Positions 1 to 8,651 of a DNA stretch of 32,957 bases are shown here, piece by piece. The DNA lies in NCBI GenBank assembly GCA_030690895.1, contig JAUYFQ010000082.1:1-32957 (forward strand). The letters run 5' to 3'. This DNA comes from Sulfuricellaceae bacterium (lineage in GTDB: Bacteria; Pseudomonadota; Gammaproteobacteria; Burkholderiales; Sulfuricellaceae). Every line of letters starts with the position of its first letter. Position 1 is the first letter of the stretch. Below the pieces are notes generated by a model, which did not search any database, had not been told where the DNA came from, and was given only the letters and a program-made list of their open reading frames with translations. The position numbers and the translations under genes are program-made.

Positions 1-99
1 GAAGCGTGCCCAACGAACCGTCGCGCTGTTGGGCACGCGTCGCTTTGCCCAACCTACGCCACTATCGGTAGTGGGTGTGTGCCAACCCGATAAGCACGG
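1..99. repeat. Intergenic repeat upstream of the pat-like gene
   Basis: Positions 4-37 contain a perfect 11-bp inverted repeat, GCGTGCCCAAC and GTTGGGCACGC, with a 12-nt loop, followed by GCTTTGCCCAACCTACGCC. This matches the GTAGGTTGGGCAAAG-type dispersed repeat common in beta/gammaproteobacteria (recalled, not searched). The stretch at about 60-99 (ACTATCGGTAGTGGGTGT then CCCGATAAGCACGG) is closely similar to 25898-25941, beside the large palindrome there, so the same repeat family is present at two places in the window. Confidence 0.6.
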
Positions 100-169
100 A
101 ATCAAGACTCAAGGAACTCCGATGCAAGCCGCTATACAAGCCAACCTCCTGAAACCACCCGCTTAAGCC

Positions 170-2848
170 ATGTCACACCACTATCTCCACCCCCTCTTCA
201 TGCCCCGTTCCGTTGTCGTTTTCGGCGCCAGCGAGAAGGAGGATTCGGTTGCCGGCATCCTGTTCCGCAACCTGCGCAAGTCCGGCTTCACCGGCCATGT
301 CTACCCCATCAACCCCAAGCACGATCAGCTTTACGGCGAGCGTTGCTACGCCTCGGCCGACGATTTGCCGGAAACCCCGGAACTGGCCCTGATCGCGACC
401 CCCGCGCCGACCATCCCCGGCATTCTGGAAGCGTGCGGCGCGCGCGGCATTCACCACGCGGTGGTGCTGTCCGCCGGCTTCCGCGAAGTGGGGCCGGCCG
501 GGGTCGCGCTGGAACAGGCGATCGTGGCAGTCGCGAAGAAGCACAACATCCGTTTCATCGGTCCCAACTGCCTGGGTGTGCAGCGCCCCGGCATCGGCTT
601 CAACGCCACGTTCAGCCAGGGCGCCACGCTCTCCGGCGACCTCGCCCTGGTGTCGCAATCCGGCGCGCTATGCACGGCGATGCTGGATTGGGCAGAGTCC
701 AACGGCATCGGTTTTTCCAGCGTGATTTCCACCGGCGCCTCGGCCGACCTGGATTTCGGTGAAATCCTCGATTACCTGGCCTACGACCCGGCCACCAAAG
801 GCATCCTCATGTACATCGAGGGCATCCGCGATGCGCGCCGCTTCATGAGCGCCCTGCGCGCAACGGCGCGGATCAAGCCGGTGGTGCTGGTCAAGGTGGG
901 CCGGCATGAGGCCGGCTCCAAAGCGGTCGCCTCGCACACCGGCGCCCTGGTCGGCTCCGACGCGGTGTTCGATGCCCTGGTGCGGCGCGCCGGGGTGGTG
1001 CGGGTAACCAGCATCACGCAACTGTTCGCCTCCGCGCGTGCCCTGTCTTCCCACATCAAGCCGACCGGCGGCAACCTGGTCATCGTCACCAACGGCGGCG
1101 GCCCCGGCGTGATGGCCACCGACCGCGCCGTCGATCTCGGCGTGGCGCTGGCGGAACTCGGCCCGGAAACCATGGACAAGCTCAACGCCGCGCTGCCCGC
1201 CAACTGGTCGCACAGCAACCCGGTAGACGTGATCGGCGACGCCACCGCCACCCGTTATCGCGCCACCATGGAAGCCTGTCTGGCGGACAAGAACGTGGAC
1301 GGCGTGCTGGTGATGTTGACGCCGCAGGCCATGACCCGCCCGACCGAAGCCGCCGACGCGGTGGTGGAAGTCGCGAAGAACTCCAGCAAGCCGGTGATCG
1401 CCTGCTGGATGGGCGAAGCCCAGGTAGCCGAAGGCCGGCAGCGCTTCAAGGACGCCGGCATACCCAATTTCTCCACCCCGGAACCGGCGGTGGAAGTGTT
1501 CTCCTACCTCTCCGCCTTCTACGAAAACCAGCGCCTGCTGATGCAGACCCCCGGGCCCATCGCCAAAGGCACCGATCCCGATGTCGAAGGCGCCCGCCTA
1601 ATCATCGAAAGCGCCCTGGCGCAGGGCCGCCATGTGCTCACCGAAGTGGAATCGAAGGCACTGCTCTCCTCCTTCCGCATCCCGGTAGCGCAGACCACCA
1701 TCGCGCGCGATCCCACCGAAGCCATGCTGATGGCGCAGCAGATGGGCTTCCCGGTCGCCATGAAGATCAATTCACAGACCATCAGCCACAAATCCGACGT
1801 CGGCGGCGTGCGCCTGGGGATCTCCAGCGGCCATGCCGTGCGCTCCGCCTACACCGGCATGCTGGCGGAAGTGCAGCGCCGCGTACCCGACGCAAAACTC
1901 GACGGCGTGGTCATCGAACCCATGCTGGTGCGGCCGAATGCGCGTGAAGTGCTGGTGGGCGTGACCACCGACCCGGTGCTCGGGCCAGTCATCGTCTTCG
2001 GCAGCGGCGGTGTCGACGTCGAAGCCGCGCAGGACCGCGCCGTCAGCCTGCCGCCGCTGAACCGTTTCCTGGCACGTGATCTGATGAACCGCACCCGCGT
2101 CATCAAACTGCTGGGCGAATTCCGCAACCGCCCGGCGGCCGATCTCGGCGCCCTGGAACAGATATTGCTGCGCGTCTCGGAAATGGTCTGCGAACTACCC
2201 TGGATTCAGGAACTGGACATCAACCCCTTGCTGGTCGATGAAAACGGCGCGCTCGCACTCGATGCCCGCATCATCATCGCCGCGCGCGTGCCCAGCGCCG
2301 ACCGCTACGCGCACATGGCCATCCACCCCTACCCGGCGCATCTGGTGAGCACCTGGCAACTGCCCAACGGCACCGACGTGGTGATCCGCCCGATCCGCCC
2401 GGAAGATGCCGAACTGACGCAAAGCTTCGTGCGCGCGCTGTCCGAAGAAACCAAGTATTTCCGCTACATGGATGCCGTGCGCGAACTGTCGCAAGCCATG
2501 CTGGTGCGCTTCACCCAGATCGACTACGACCGCGAAATGGCCCTGCTCGCCGTCACCCAGGTGGATGGCAACGAAGTCGAACTCGGCGTCGCGCGCTTCG
2601 CCATCAACCCGGATGGCGAATCCTGCGAATTCGCCGTGGTCATCAACGACCAATGGCAGAAACAGGGCATCGGCCACAAGCTGATGGGCGTACTGATGGA
2701 CGTGGCGCGCGCCAAAGGCATGCGCGTCATGGACGGCGAAGTCATGAAGCGCAACCACCGCATGCTCAAACTGGCGGAAGCCCTCGGCTTCAAGGTCGAA
2801 GCGCACCCGGAAGACGACAGCGTGCGTTACATCTCGCGCAAGCTGTAA
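170..2848 (+). CDS. NDP-forming acyl-CoA synthetase/GNAT fusion (Pat-like protein acetyltransferase)
   Basis: The 892-residue protein has the architecture of Salmonella Pat/YfiQ, which acetylates lysines of acetyl-CoA synthetase and other enzymes. Residues about 10-110 form a CoA-binding Rossmann domain (VVVFGAS near 16). Residues about 130-290 form the succinyl-CoA-ligase-like part, with GPNCLG at 131 and SHTGAL at 255-260. Residues about 470-700 are an ATP-grasp domain, and about 720-890 a GNAT acetyltransferase with the acetyl-CoA loop KQGIGHKLM. His256 sits where ADP-forming acetyl-CoA synthetases carry the phosphorylated histidine. As I recall, this residue is replaced in Salmonella Pat, so the synthetase half could still be active here. 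Length is normal (Salmonella Pat about 886). The ATG at 170 is the first in-frame start, but no strong ribosome site precedes it. The gene stands alone, followed by a hairpin at 2875-2898. The call is a family assignment; whether it acts as ligase, acetyltransferase or both is open. Confidence 0.92.
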   Translation: MSHHYLHPLFMPRSVVVFGASEKEDSVAGILFRNLRKSGFTGHVYPINPKHDQLYGERCYASADDLPETPELALIATPAPTIPGILEACGARGIHHAVVLSAGFREVGPAGVALEQAIVAVAKKHNIRFIGPNCLGVQRPGIGFNATFSQGATLSGDLALVSQSGALCTAMLDWAESNGIGFSSVISTGASADLDFGEILDYLAYDPATKGILMYIEGIRDARRFMSALRATARIKPVVLVKVGRHEAGSKAVASHTGALVGSDAVFDALVRRAGVVRVTSITQLFASARALSSHIKPTGGNLVIVTNGGGPGVMATDRAVDLGVALAELGPETMDKLNAALPANWSHSNPVDVIGDATATRYRATMEACLADKNVDGVLVMLTPQAMTRPTEAADAVVEVAKNSSKPVIACWMGEAQVAEGRQRFKDAGIPNFSTPEPAVEVFSYLSAFYENQRLLMQTPGPIAKGTDPDVEGARLIIESALAQGRHVLTEVESKALLSSFRIPVAQTTIARDPTEAMLMAQQMGFPVAMKINSQTISHKSDVGGVRLGISSGHAVRSAYTGMLAEVQRRVPDAKLDGVVIEPMLVRPNAREVLVGVTTDPVLGPVIVFGSGGVDVEAAQDRAVSLPPLNRFLARDLMNRTRVIKLLGEFRNRPAADLGALEQILLRVSEMVCELPWIQELDINPLLVDENGALALDARIIIAARVPSADRYAHMAIHPYPAHLVSTWQLPNGTDVVIRPIRPEDAELTQSFVRALSEETKYFRYMDAVRELSQAMLVRFTQIDYDREMALLAVTQVDGNEVELGVARFAINPDGESCEFAVVINDQWQKQGIGHKLMGVLMDVARAKGMRVMDGEVMKRNHRMLKLAEALGFKVEAHPEDDSVRYISRKL

Positions 2849-2874
2849 CCCCTTGAGTTGACTGCGTGTCATGA

Positions 2875-2898
2875 AGCCGGTGGGTCGCCCCACCGGCT
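2875..2898 (+). terminator. Hairpin after the pat-like gene
   Basis: AGCCGGTGGG (2875-2884) pairs perfectly with CCCACCGGCT (2889-2898) across a 4-nt loop, 27 nt after the stop codon. There is no T-run after the stem, so it is not a classic Rho-independent terminator. It may slow or end transcription or protect the 3' end. Confidence 0.5.
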
Positions 2899-2948
2899 AT
2901 CGCGCGGCCCGAGCGTGTTGTTGAAACGCCTGCGGAGAGCAGCGGGTG

Positions 2949-2979
2949 AATCCCCCCCCTTTTTCAAAGGGGGGGGATT
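2949..2979. repeat. Perfect C8/G8 palindrome
   Basis: Arms of 14 bp (AATCCCCCCCCTTT and its exact complement) flank a 3-nt loop. The sequence would fold into a very stable hairpin on either strand. Similar C-run/G-run palindromes are dispersed intergenic repeats in several proteobacteria (recalled). It lies in the gene-free stretch 2849-3394. Confidence 0.7.
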
Positions 2980-3034
2980 TCTGCGGCGGTTAGTCACGCG
3001 CACACCGCAACGCCCCCAACGGAACCAAACAGGG

Positions 3035-3180
3035 TGCCCGGATGCAGCGAAGGCGGAATCCGGGAAGGGGGGTGGCGCGTTCCCCGGATTCCGCTGCGCT
3101 GCCCCCGCAAGGGGGACGCCGGATTCGTAAGCGCTGCGCGCCAACGACTCCGCTGCATCCGGGCTACCAATCGGCTCACA
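3035..3180. repeat. Degenerate copies of the CCGGATGCAGCG repeat
   Basis: The stretch contains CCCGGATGCAGCG near 3037, CCGGATTCCGCTGCGCTGC near 3083 and CTGCATCCGGGCTACC near 3153. These are the same units that form the perfect palindrome at 25818-25897, here interrupted and diverged. No gene is supported; the open frames across this stretch are by-products of its composition. Confidence 0.6.
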
Positions 3181-3204
3181 GCGAGATTCCGCGTAGGTTG
3201 GAAG

Positions 3205-3330
3205 CGACGCAACTTGGTGTCGGGGGGATCCAGCCGGGCGAGTGCCTTCTCCTTCATCGCGAGGTCGGCTTCGACGTAGCGGTGGGTGGTCGTCGCGCTC
3301 TCGTGCCCGAGCCACAGCGGCTCTGGATCA
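3205..3330 (-). pseudogene. C-terminal remnant of a tyrosine recombinase
   Basis: Read on the minus strand, this stretch encodes WLGHESATTTHRYVEADLAM followed by KEKALARL. The pattern GHxSxxTTxxY contains the last catalytic histidine and the tyrosine nucleophile of tyrosine integrases, and the following EADLAMKEKALARL is typical of one integrase/transposase group. Upstream coding sequence is missing: the Xre gene promoter begins at the point where the integrase would continue. It is therefore a relic left by a former mobile element or by recombination. Exact ends are uncertain. Confidence 0.7.
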
Positions 3331-3350
3331 AGCAGCTTCCGTCATGATCT

Positions 3351-3380
3351 GTGGAAATATATATGTGCTATATTTTCTAC
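3351..3380. promoter_or_regulatory. Likely promoter/operator of the Xre-RES module
   Basis: An AT-rich block in GC-rich surroundings holds an imperfect inverted repeat: GTGGAAA at 3351 and TTTCTAC ending at 3380. TATATT-like -10 hexamers lie between the arms. A strong ribosome site, AAAGGAGA, follows at 3383-3390. Xre-type antitoxins usually repress their own promoter by binding such repeats, so this is a reasonable operator, inferred from position and symmetry. Confidence 0.5.
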
Positions 3381-3394
3381 AGAAAGGAGAACCC

Positions 3395-3775
3395 ATGACC
3401 GCCATCGAGCAGCAAACCGAAACCAAACCGGATGCAAACACCGTACTCAGCAAGGCGGTCGCACGCGCGGCTGAGCGGCTCGATGTTTCACGGGGGCTGC
3501 TCGCCAGAGTGCTTGGCGTCAGCCCGGCGACGGTCACGCGGCTGTACAAGGGCAGCTATCTGCTTGAACAGGAGCGCAAGGAGTGGGAGTTCGCGCTGCT
3601 CTTCGTGCGCGTGTTTCGCTCGCTGGATTCCATCCTGGGTGACGAGAGCACGGCCCGCAAATGGCTCAACAGCGAAAACCGTGGCCTGAATGGGCGGCCG
3701 ATCGAACTCATCCGCAGCACGGAAGGATTGGTGCGTGTCGTTCAGTACCTGGACGCCTCTCGCGGTCTCGTCTGA
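3395..3775 (+). CDS. Xre/MbcA/ParS-type antitoxin (RES partner)
   Basis: The 126-residue protein has a helix-turn-helix at about residues 20-60 (LDVSRGLLARVLGVSPATVT) and a C-terminal toxin-binding domain of the DUF2384/MbcA-ParS-Xre type at about 65-125 (ARKWLNSENRGLNGRPIEL, then VVQYLDASRG). Such proteins bind and neutralise RES toxins and autorepress the operon. The ATG at 3395 is chosen because AAAGGAGA lies 4 nt upstream and the inverted-repeat operator lies just before it; an in-frame start at 3242 would run through the operator. The next gene, on the same strand, encodes the RES toxin and its start lies inside this gene. The pairing makes the family call strong. Confidence 0.9.
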   Translation: MTAIEQQTETKPDANTVLSKAVARAAERLDVSRGLLARVLGVSPATVTRLYKGSYLLEQERKEWEFALLFVRVFRSLDSILGDESTARKWLNSENRGLNGRPIELIRSTEGLVRVVQYLDASRGLV

Positions 3776-4457
3776 AGCCCGCGACTGGAAAGGGTCGGCG
3801 TGGCGGATGGTGGAGGCGCAGCACATCGCTTCCACGATGAAGCTCGTTGGCACCCTGGCTGAGCAGGATCTGCTGGAAACGCTGCTGGAAGACAGCAAAC
3901 CCCTGTTGCCGGCCGCTGCCGCCGGGCTGGACTACTTGCTGGCGACTCCCTTTCGCTACGACCCGCTGCGTCCCGGCTCACGCTTCCGGGCGGTCACCGA
4001 TCCAGGTGTGTTCTATGGCGCGGAATCCGTCCGCAGCGCAAGTGCCGAGTTGGGCTACTGGCGCTGGAAATTCCTGAGAGATGCGGTCGATCTGGTCAAG
4101 CTGGAGCCGGTCGCGCACACCGCGTTTCGGGCTGAGATGAGCACCTTGGCGGTCGATCTTCGCCATTCCCCGTTCAACGTCGCTGCCGCAGCGTGGACCC
4201 ATCCGTCGGACTACACATCTACACAAGCTTTTGCCCGGGTGGCGCGAGACGCCAATCTGGGCGGCATCGTCTATCAATCCGTGCGTGACCCCCAGCCCGC
4301 CTGGTGCATTGCGTTGCTGACGCCGCAAGCCTTCGCCAAACCCAAGCCTTCCGCTGCGATGCAGACATGGTGGCTTGCGGTACATCAGGATGAAGTCATC
4401 TGGCGACGGGATAACGCATCCATGACGTTTTCGGCGACCACCTGGCAGTCGACATGA
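3735..4457 (+). CDS. RES-domain toxin (NAD+-degrading family)
   Basis: RES toxins deplete NAD+ and stop growth unless neutralised by the cognate Xre antitoxin. The protein shows the RES signature FRYDPLRPGSRFRA followed by GVFYGAESVRSASAELGYWR; the arginines and the tyrosine/glutamate of this region belong to the conserved active-site set. The C-terminal half contains the usual acidic and serine-containing segments. I prefer the GTG at 3735 (240 residues) because GGAAGG at 3721-3726 is well placed and because the conserved segment SEARDWKGSAWRMVEAQH begins before the first ATG at 3807; an ATG at 3690 is also possible. The gene overlaps the antitoxin by about 40 nt, and its TGA overlaps the ATG of the following helicase gene (ATGA at 4454-4457). 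Confidence 0.85.
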   Translation: MSFSTWTPLAVSSEARDWKGSAWRMVEAQHIASTMKLVGTLAEQDLLETLLEDSKPLLPAAAAGLDYLLATPFRYDPLRPGSRFRAVTDPGVFYGAESVRSASAELGYWRWKFLRDAVDLVKLEPVAHTAFRAEMSTLAVDLRHSPFNVAAAAWTHPSDYTSTQAFARVARDANLGGIVYQSVRDPQPAWCIALLTPQAFAKPKPSAAMQTWWLAVHQDEVIWRRDNASMTFSATTWQST

Positions 4458-7400
4458 CACGCTCCGCATACGGAAAAACCTGGTGGGGCGAGCAGTGGCT
4501 CGCCGCCCTGACCCACCTCGACTACGACAACCGCCTGCCGCGCGGCCGCAGCTATGCCAACAAGGGCGCGGTGCGGCAACTGACGGTCAAGGCCGGCAGC
4601 ATCCAGGCGCGGGTGCAGGGCTCCCGGCTGTATCAGGTCAGCATCACGGTGCCGCCGATCACGCCCAAGGACGCCGCGAAACTGCTGGACCGGATTGCCG
4701 CCGATCCGGCCCTGATTGCCCGCATGCTCAACCGCGAGCTGGACCCGGCCTTGTTGGCGCTGGCCGCTGAACTGGGCATCGCCGTCTTCCCGACCCGCTG
4801 GACCGACCTGGCCATGCAGTGCTCCTGCCCGGACTGGGCGGTGCCGTGCAAACACCTGGCGGCGGCCATCTACCTGCTCAGCCGGGAAATCGACGGCAAT
4901 CCTTTCCTGGTGTTTTCCCTGCGCGGACTCGACCTGGCCGCCGCGCTCAAGACCCGCAACATCCAGATCGAGAGCCGGGCCGGCGCCGCCCTGCCCAGCC
5001 TGGCCGAGCTGCTGCCCAGCGGGGACGAGCGGACGACGGCGGCGATCGGGCTGCTCGATGGCCTCGACTTCTCGCTCCTGCCGGAACTGGCCGAGCCGTT
5101 GTTGCGCGTCTTGCCGGAACACCCCCCGTTCTTCCCGGCAGGCGATTTCCGCGCGATCCTGGGCCGTTTGCTGGCCCGCGTCGCCAAAGCGGCGCGCCAG
5201 GCGCTGGATGCCGCGCCGAGCGACACCGACGAAGACGAGGTCGGCCCGCTCTCGCCGGAAGACCGGCCCGTTCTGGTGCTGGATGCCGATCACAAGGTGA
5301 CGCTCACCGGCATGGCCCGGCTTGCCAAGTGGCCGGCCCTGGTGGAGGCCCTGGCGACCCTGGCCCCGGTCCGCCTGGCCGATTTCCAGCCGGAACTGGG
5401 CGCCCTGCAACCCCTGCGGCTCCTGGCCCTGCACCTGCTCGCGCGCGGCGCCGTGGTTCCCCAGGTCTTCGCCCTGGAGGGCGCCACGGTCGGGCTGCGC
5501 TGGCTGCCGGCCAGCCTCGACCCGGTCGTGAGCGAGCTGATGGGGCGGGTGCGTGACGGCCTGCCGCTTGGCCTGGTAACGCTGCGCCAGGGCAAGAAAA
5601 CCCTGCCCCTGGCACCGGAAGCCCAGGCCACGGCCCTGTGTTCCCTGTTTCTGGACCACTTCATCCGGGCCTGGAGCGGCTCTTTCAGGGAGAAGCCCTA
5701 CGGCGACCCCACCCTGGCGCTGTTTTTCGAGTCGTTCCGGGCGCGCTATGACGGTCCGGGCGAAGGGGCAATCGCCACCGGCATCCACACCTGGCTGTCG
5801 CGCTTTCATCTGGCCCGGCGCGAACATTCGCCGCTGTTGTTTCTCGACGAGGGCGATGCCGGCAACTTCCACCTGAGCCTGGCGGTGGAAAACAGCCGCG
5901 TCGCCCTGGAACCGCCGGTGCCGCTGGCCAGCGTGCTCGGCGACCCGGCCTGGTCGCAGGCGCGCTACGGCATCCTGCAAACCGTGTCCTTGCTGGCGGA
6001 GTTCTTTCCGCCCTTGAACGCCTACGTCAGTGCCGGCGCCAACGCACCGCTGGCGATTGCTGCGGAAGCCTTGCCCGGCTTCCTGTTCGACACCCTGCCG
6101 GTGGTGCGCCTGCTGGGCATCCGGGCGCTGCTGCCCAAGGCACTGGACCGCCTGCTGCGGCCCCGGTTGTCCATGCGGATCACGGGCACGGCCCCTGACA
6201 GCGGCGGCTTCCTCGATGCCGGCGACGTGTTCGCCTTCGACTGGCAAGTGGCGGTGGGCGAGCACCGGCTGACCCGGGCCGAATTCGCGCGCCTGGTCGC
6301 GGGCGCCACCGGCGTCATCCGCTTCAAGGGCGGCTATGTCTATCTCGACCCGGACGAAATCGAGAAACTGCGCGCCCAACTCACCCGGCCGCCGCAACTG
6401 ACCGGCGCGGAACTGCTGCGCATCGCGCTGGCCGGCGACTATGCCGGTGCGCCGGTGCGCCGGTGGGCCTGGACGCGGCGGCGCAGCGCATCCTGCTTGA
6501 GTTGCGGGAATCTGACGAGGTGCCGTTGCCGGGTGCCCTCCTGGCCACGCTGCGCCCTTACCAGCAGCGCGGCTACGCCTGGCTCTACCGCAATGCCCGG
6601 CTGGGCCTGGGCAGCGTCATCGCCGACGACATGGGTTTGGGCAAGACCGTGCAAGTCATCGCAACGCTGCTGAAGCTCAAGGAAGACGGCGCTCTGGACC
6701 CGGCCCGCGCCCTGGTGATCGTCCCCACCAGCCTGTTGACCAACTGGCAGAAGGAAATCGCCCGCTTCGCCCCGAGCTTGAGCGTTGCCGTGTTTCATGG
6801 CGCCAAGCGGGAACTGGCACAGCGTGCAGGTGAGAGCCGACCGGACGTGCTGCTCACCACCTACGGCATCGCCCGCAGCGAAGCCGCCGCGCTCAAGCCC
6901 CTGCCCTGGCGGGTGCTGGTGGTGGACGAAGCGCAGAACATCAAGAACCCGGCCACCGCCCAGAGCAAGGCGGTGAAAGCCATCCCGGCCGCGACCTTCA
7001 TCGCCATGAGCGGCACGCCGGTGGAAAACCGCCTGTCGGAGTACTGGAGCATCATGGATTTCGCCAACCGGGGCTTTCTCGGCAAGCTGCCGCAGTTCAT
7101 CAAGGAATACGCCGTTCCCATCCAGACCCATCATGACCAGTTAGCGGTGCAACGCTTCAAGCGCGTCACCGCGCCGTTCCTGTTGCGCCGGCTGAAATCC
7201 GACAAAACCATCATCAGCGACCTGCCCGACAAGATCGAGCAGGACCAGTACTGCACCCTCGCCCCGGTGCAGACCGCGCTCTACCAATCGGTGGTGCAGG
7301 AAGGCTTGCGGGTCATTGCCGGCGAATCGGACACCTTCAAGCGCCAGGGCCTGGTGTTGCAGATGATCCTGGCCCTGAAGCAGATCTGTAATCACCCGGC

Positions 7401-7959
7401 CCAGTACCTCAAGCAGGGCCAGGCCGATGCCGCCCTGTCCGGCAAGGCCCTGCGCTTTCTCGAACTGATCGAAGACATCCACGCCAGCCACGGCAAGGTG
7501 CTGGTGTTCACCCAGTTCCGCGAAATGGGCGAATTGCTGAGCGGCTGGCTGCGGCAAATGCAGGGGCGCGAACCGCTATTCCTGCATGGTGGCCTCACCC
7601 GCGCCAAGCGCGATGCCCTGGTCGAGCGCTTCCAGAATGACCGCACCGAGCGGGTGTTCATCCTGTCGCTGAAGGCCGGCGGCACCGGCCTGAACCTGAC
7701 CGCCGCGTCCAGCGTGATTCACTACGATCTGTGGTGGAACCCGGCGGTCGAGGCCCAGGCCACCGACCGCGCCTATCGCATCGGCCAGCAGCAGAACGTG
7801 CAGGTGCACCGCCTGATCACCCGCGCCACGTTCGAGGAACGCATCAACGACATGATCCAGTCCAAGCGCGCGCTGGCCGAACTGACGGTCGGCATCGGCG
7901 AACAGTGGATCGGCAATTTAGACGGCCGGGAACTGGAAAATCTATTCACGCTGCGTTGA
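4454..7959 (+). CDS. SWIM zinc-finger/SNF2-family helicase, frameshifted
   Basis: Two overlapping frames make one gene. The first (4454-6673) carries a SWIM zinc finger, CxC-x6-CxH, at Cys123, Cys125, Cys132, His134, and a long middle region. The second (from about 6463) carries the SNF2 ATPase: DDMGLGKTVQV (Walker A), VVDEAQNIKN (box II), SGTPVENR, and the C-terminal lobe with VLVFTQF, LKAGGTGLNL and ATDRAYRIGQ. The break coincides with a tandem repeat of GCGCCGGT at 6449-6464; removing one 8-bp copy joins the frames exactly, giving GDYAGAPVGLDAAAQRI and a protein of about 1165 residues. The defect may be a real slippage mutation, a reversible phase switch or a sequence error. SWIM/SNF2 proteins are DNA translocases or remodellers of uncertain role. 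The start overlaps the RES toxin stop, so it is probably co-transcribed with the TA pair. Confidence 0.85.
6441..6464 (+). repeat. 8-bp tandem repeat at the SNF2 frameshift
   Basis: GCGCCGGT occurs twice in perfect tandem (6449-6456, 6457-6464), preceded by a partial copy, ATGCCGGT (6441-6448). Eight bases is not a multiple of three, so gain or loss of one unit switches the downstream frame. With one unit fewer the SWIM and SNF2 parts are in one frame. Confidence 0.85.
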
Positions 7960-8351
7960 ACAAGCGCGGCGATATGGGTGAACGCCATCATGGTTGTTCA
8001 CAACCTCTTCTGCAGGTTGCCCACCCACAGCCAGAGCTCAAGGAGCTGGGGGGGTCGGCATGGAACCATCCATGCCGGGGTTGTATCAGCGCGTGATCGG
8101 GGAACCGGGGTGAAAAGCATGCTTGGCGGGGGCTTTTCGACCGACCCTCTGTTTGTCCAGCTTCCCTTACCCCACCCCGAGAAACCAGCCTTCCGCTTCT
8201 GCGATGGGGCGTTCCGAGGGAGTGAGTGTTGGCGAGAACTTGGCTCGCAGGTGGACGTGAGCGTCTCGGCACCCGAGTAGTCGATGCCGATGTAGCGGGT
8301 GAAATCAGGAATAGTCATGTCCAGGGAGTAATCATCAAAACTGCCTGGATA
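7960..8351. other. Gene-poor stretch between converging operons
   Basis: This 392-nt stretch separates the plus-strand helicase gene from the minus-strand defence operon. It holds a perfect 9-bp hairpin at 8056-8077 (CGGCATGGA, loop ACCA, TCCATGCCG), which may act at the end of one of the converging transcripts although no T-run follows. It also holds a relic gene start at 8252-8318. I see no intact gene. Confidence 0.6.
8252..8318 (-). pseudogene. N-terminal relic of an RNase H-like (IDYSGAE) gene
   Basis: From an ATG at 8318 the minus strand reads MTIPDFTRYIGIDYSGAETL, then turns into a sequence that does not look like the rest of the protein. The segment YIGIDYSGAE is, from memory, the start of a conserved proteobacterial family with an RNase H-like fold whose members run to about 250 residues or more. 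Only about 22 codons are recognisable, so the gene was truncated, probably when the neighbouring defence operon or another insertion arrived. Confidence 0.5.
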
Positions 8352-8651
8352 TCACTGTGTCCAGAATTGCTTTCCCTTGGCCAACTGCCATACCTCGCCC
8401 CATTTCTGACCAAAGCGACTGGCCCCCTGCTCATCGGTTACGTCCATGCCATGTCGCATGAACACTTCATGCAGTGCCATGTTTGCATCACAGAAATCAT
8501 GGCTATGGCAAATATTCAGGTCATCCTCGCCTTCATTCCGGCGAACCACTTCCTCCATCTCTTCAGGGGAAAGCCAAGACTTCAACAAGTCGCTGAATTC
8601 GGCGGCCATCACATCAATGTCGTTCTGGGGTTGGCTGATCTGCGTTGTCAT
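8352..8651 (-). CDS. Small acidic protein of unknown function, last gene of the defence operon
   Basis: A 99-residue acidic protein with no signal peptide or membrane segment. I do not recognise a named domain. It contains LKSWLSPEEMEEVVRRN and a SHDFCDANMALHEVF segment, which resembles a family of short hypothetical proteins I associate with plasmids and islands (HDFCDANM motif). The ATG at 8651 overlaps the TGA of vsr (ATGA), and GAGGAG lies a few nt upstream, so the start and the operon membership are well supported. Being the last gene, it could be an accessory or regulator of the system, or unrelated cargo sharing the transcript. Confidence 0.7.
   Translation of the reverse strand: MTTQISQPQNDIDVMAAEFSDLLKSWLSPEEMEEVVRRNEGEDDLNICHSHDFCDANMALHEVFMRHGMDVTDEQGASRFGQKWGEVWQLAKGKQFWTQ

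Noticed and set aside
3035-3180. Possible CRISPR-like repeats
   Set aside because: Units are inverted and diverged, without regular spacing or spacers; they belong to a palindromic repeat family.
2858-3347. Several overlapping open frames in the repeat region
   Set aside because: They arise from repeat sequence (SPDAAQRNPG-like translations) and have no conserved features apart from the integrase relic on the minus strand.
4385-6397. 670-residue open frame on the minus strand, antisense to the helicase
   Set aside because: It is rich in Gln, Gly, Arg and Ala with no conserved motif and mirrors the GC-rich SWIM/SNF2 gene, which has clear domains on the plus strand.
4454-7959. Treating the SNF2 helicase as DrmD of class 1 DISARM
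   Set aside because: It carries a SWIM finger, lies on the opposite strand and is coupled to the RES toxin. The methylase in the Drm operon is a C5 enzyme, which fits class 2.
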